From Drosophila miranda (Eukaryota > Arthropoda > Insecta > Diptera > Drosophilidae), in NCBI RefSeq assembly GCF_003369915.1, contig NC_046673.1, forward strand, positions 22,807,718 to 22,871,717: DNA of 64,000 nucleotides, read 5' to 3'. Below, one piece after another: positions 63,021 through 64,000 of this stretch. The notes under the pieces are model-generated. The model worked only from the letters and a program-made list of their open reading frames with translations. It did no database searches and was not told where the DNA came from. Numbering within the stretch: position 1 is the stretch's first letter; each line of letters opens with the position of its first letter. The position numbers were made by a program, and so were the translations under genes.

Positions 63021-63998
63021 CTAGCACACGCTCAAGTGGTTCGTGTTGAGGACCACTCCAGCCGCCATGTATCCCGCAATGCCGCCGTTGTTCTGCCGAT
63101 GCTGCTGCTGCTGCGCCGCCTGCTGCTGGTGTCCATGGTGTCCGTGATGGCTGTGGCCAGCTGCTGCCACCGGCTCCACAACGAGTCCACCCCCGAGGGC
63201 CGCAATGGGGCTGCCCGCCTTGGCCATGGGCAGGGGCACTCCGCCAATGGGGGTGGTGGCCGTGGTCGTCGTCGTTCCGGTGCCGGTTCCAGTGCTCAGG
63301 CTGGTGCCGCTGATGTGGGCGCTGATGCCGCTCGGCACACTGGACATGTGCGTGGCACTGGACGTGGCTCCCGAGACGGCTGCCGATACGGAGGCGGAGC
63401 CCGAGCCGGCTGCCGCCCCGCCACTGCCACCGGCCGCCGCCGTGCGAGTGAGCTCCTCGTTCGGGATGGAGAAGTGGCGGTACGAGATGTACTCGGGCGG
63501 CAGGGCCGCCTGCCGCTTGGCGTTCTCGATGCGCTGCTTCTTGAGCTTCACGTAGCTGAGCACGGAGATCATCACGATGAAAACGATGATGCCCAGGCAG
63601 CAGCCCACGATCAGGCCCAGGCGGCGCGTGAGGATCGAGTGGATGAACCCGTTGCTGGACAGCCCGTTCTCGTCGGTGATCAGGCTGGGCGTGGAGTCCA
63701 GGGTCTGCACATCGGTGCAGGCCGAGATGTGCGAGTTCTTGAGCACCTCGTGCAGCACATGGTCCGTCACAATGCTGTTCTCCATCAGCGACTCCTGCTG
63801 CAGCTGCTGCAACTGCTGCTGCTCATGTCCGTACGGGGAGTACGACTCCGGCAGGGGCACGGAGACGGCGCCCATGGGCAGCAGGTCCTCGTCCCGCGAC
63901 GAGTCGTTCGCGTGGAGCCTCTGCAGCGCATTGGCCAGCGGCTCCGAGAGCCAATTACCGCTCCCGATGACGCAGATGTGATACCGCGTGTTGGGGCT
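63021..63998 (-). CDS. Single-pass membrane protein with FN3-like ectodomain, C-terminal part
   Basis: The frame is open from the window edge to TAG 63023-63021, giving 325 visible residues; the true start lies beyond base 64000. The first residues, SPNTRYHICVIGSGNW, look like the final F/G strands and conserved Tyr-x-Ile-Cys of the FN3 domain found near the membrane in LRR-Ig-FN3 receptors. A linker of about 110 residues with a Gln-rich stretch and an acidic part follows. A transmembrane helix (LGLIVGCCLGIIVFIVMISV) lies at visible residues 127-150, followed by a basic stop-transfer (KLKKQR) and PPEYISYRHFSIPNEE. The cytoplasmic tail of about 175 residues is low in complexity (Gly/Ala/Ser/Thr, then His and Gln runs) and ends HLSVC. 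High GC and third-position bias support coding. Probably a cell-surface adhesion or signalling receptor; the gene name is not recognised with confidence. Confidence 0.85.
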   Translation of the reverse strand, partial: SPNTRYHICVIGSGNWLSEPLANALQRLHANDSSRDEDLLPMGAVSVPLPESYSPYGHEQQQLQQLQQESLMENSIVTDHVLHEVLKNSHISACTDVQTLDSTPSLITDENGLSSNGFIHSILTRRLGLIVGCCLGIIVFIVMISVLSYVKLKKQRIENAKRQAALPPEYISYRHFSIPNEELTRTAAAGGSGGAAAGSGSASVSAAVSGATSSATHMSSVPSGISAHISGTSLSTGTGTGTTTTTATTPIGGVPLPMAKAGSPIAALGGGLVVEPVAAAGHSHHGHHGHQQQAAQQQQHRQNNGGIAGYMAAGVVLNTNHLSVC

Positions 63999-64000
63999 CA

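Noticed and set aside
63205..63555. Antisense frame over the terminal membrane-protein gene
   Set aside because: A mirror of the low-complexity Gly/Ala/Ser tail; no independent evidence.

Overview
This is eukaryotic, clearly Drosophila-like, nuclear DNA. The evidence is short introns with GT/AG borders, a stoned-B gene, abundant dinucleotide and hexanucleotide microsatellites, TATA/Inr and DRE-type promoters, and hAT and non-LTR transposon relics. stoned and SDR genes of this type are, from general knowledge, found towards the base of the X in D. melanogaster; X linkage of this window is therefore inferred and the species cannot be fixed.

Layout. 1-2112: C-terminal 599 residues of stoned-B in five exons (+), followed by a long candidate 3' UTR. 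9551-10336 and 11365-12171: two tandem paralogous short-chain dehydrogenase/reductase genes (+), each with one short intron at the same place. 12172-30631: about 18 kb of gene-poor, microsatellite-rich DNA. 30632-30870: decayed 3' end of a non-LTR retrotransposon. 32519-33344: a small unrecognised acidic-protein gene (-) with an internal repeat, and directly upstream of its 5' end a 2557-bp hAT transposon (33441-35997) with an 8-bp target duplication and a frameshifted transposase. 38629-39024: a small intact gene of unknown family (+), with a DREF-type site upstream. 39025-48783: gene-poor.

48784-57294 is the most unusual segment. It starts with an orphan exon. A roughly 2.1-kb imperfect inverted repeat follows (arms about 49001-50081 and 50179-51110), carrying inverted copies of one gene tail with its poly(A) signal, and a third, direct copy of that tail at 51358-51672. 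Next is a 5.3-kb tandem array of a 319-bp satellite (16 recognisable units). It ends against a broken fragment of the same gene that stands intact at 38629. Such a locus could give hairpin or satellite small RNAs, or be a foldback-type element; this is inference.

57295-60900 is gene-poor. 63021-63998 (-) is the C-terminal part of a single-pass membrane protein with an FN3-like ectodomain end, running off the window, with a probable 3' UTR down to about 60917.

The genes do not form one pathway. stoned-B acts in synaptic-vesicle endocytosis, the SDRs are soluble oxidoreductases, and the terminal gene looks like a cell-surface receptor or adhesion protein.
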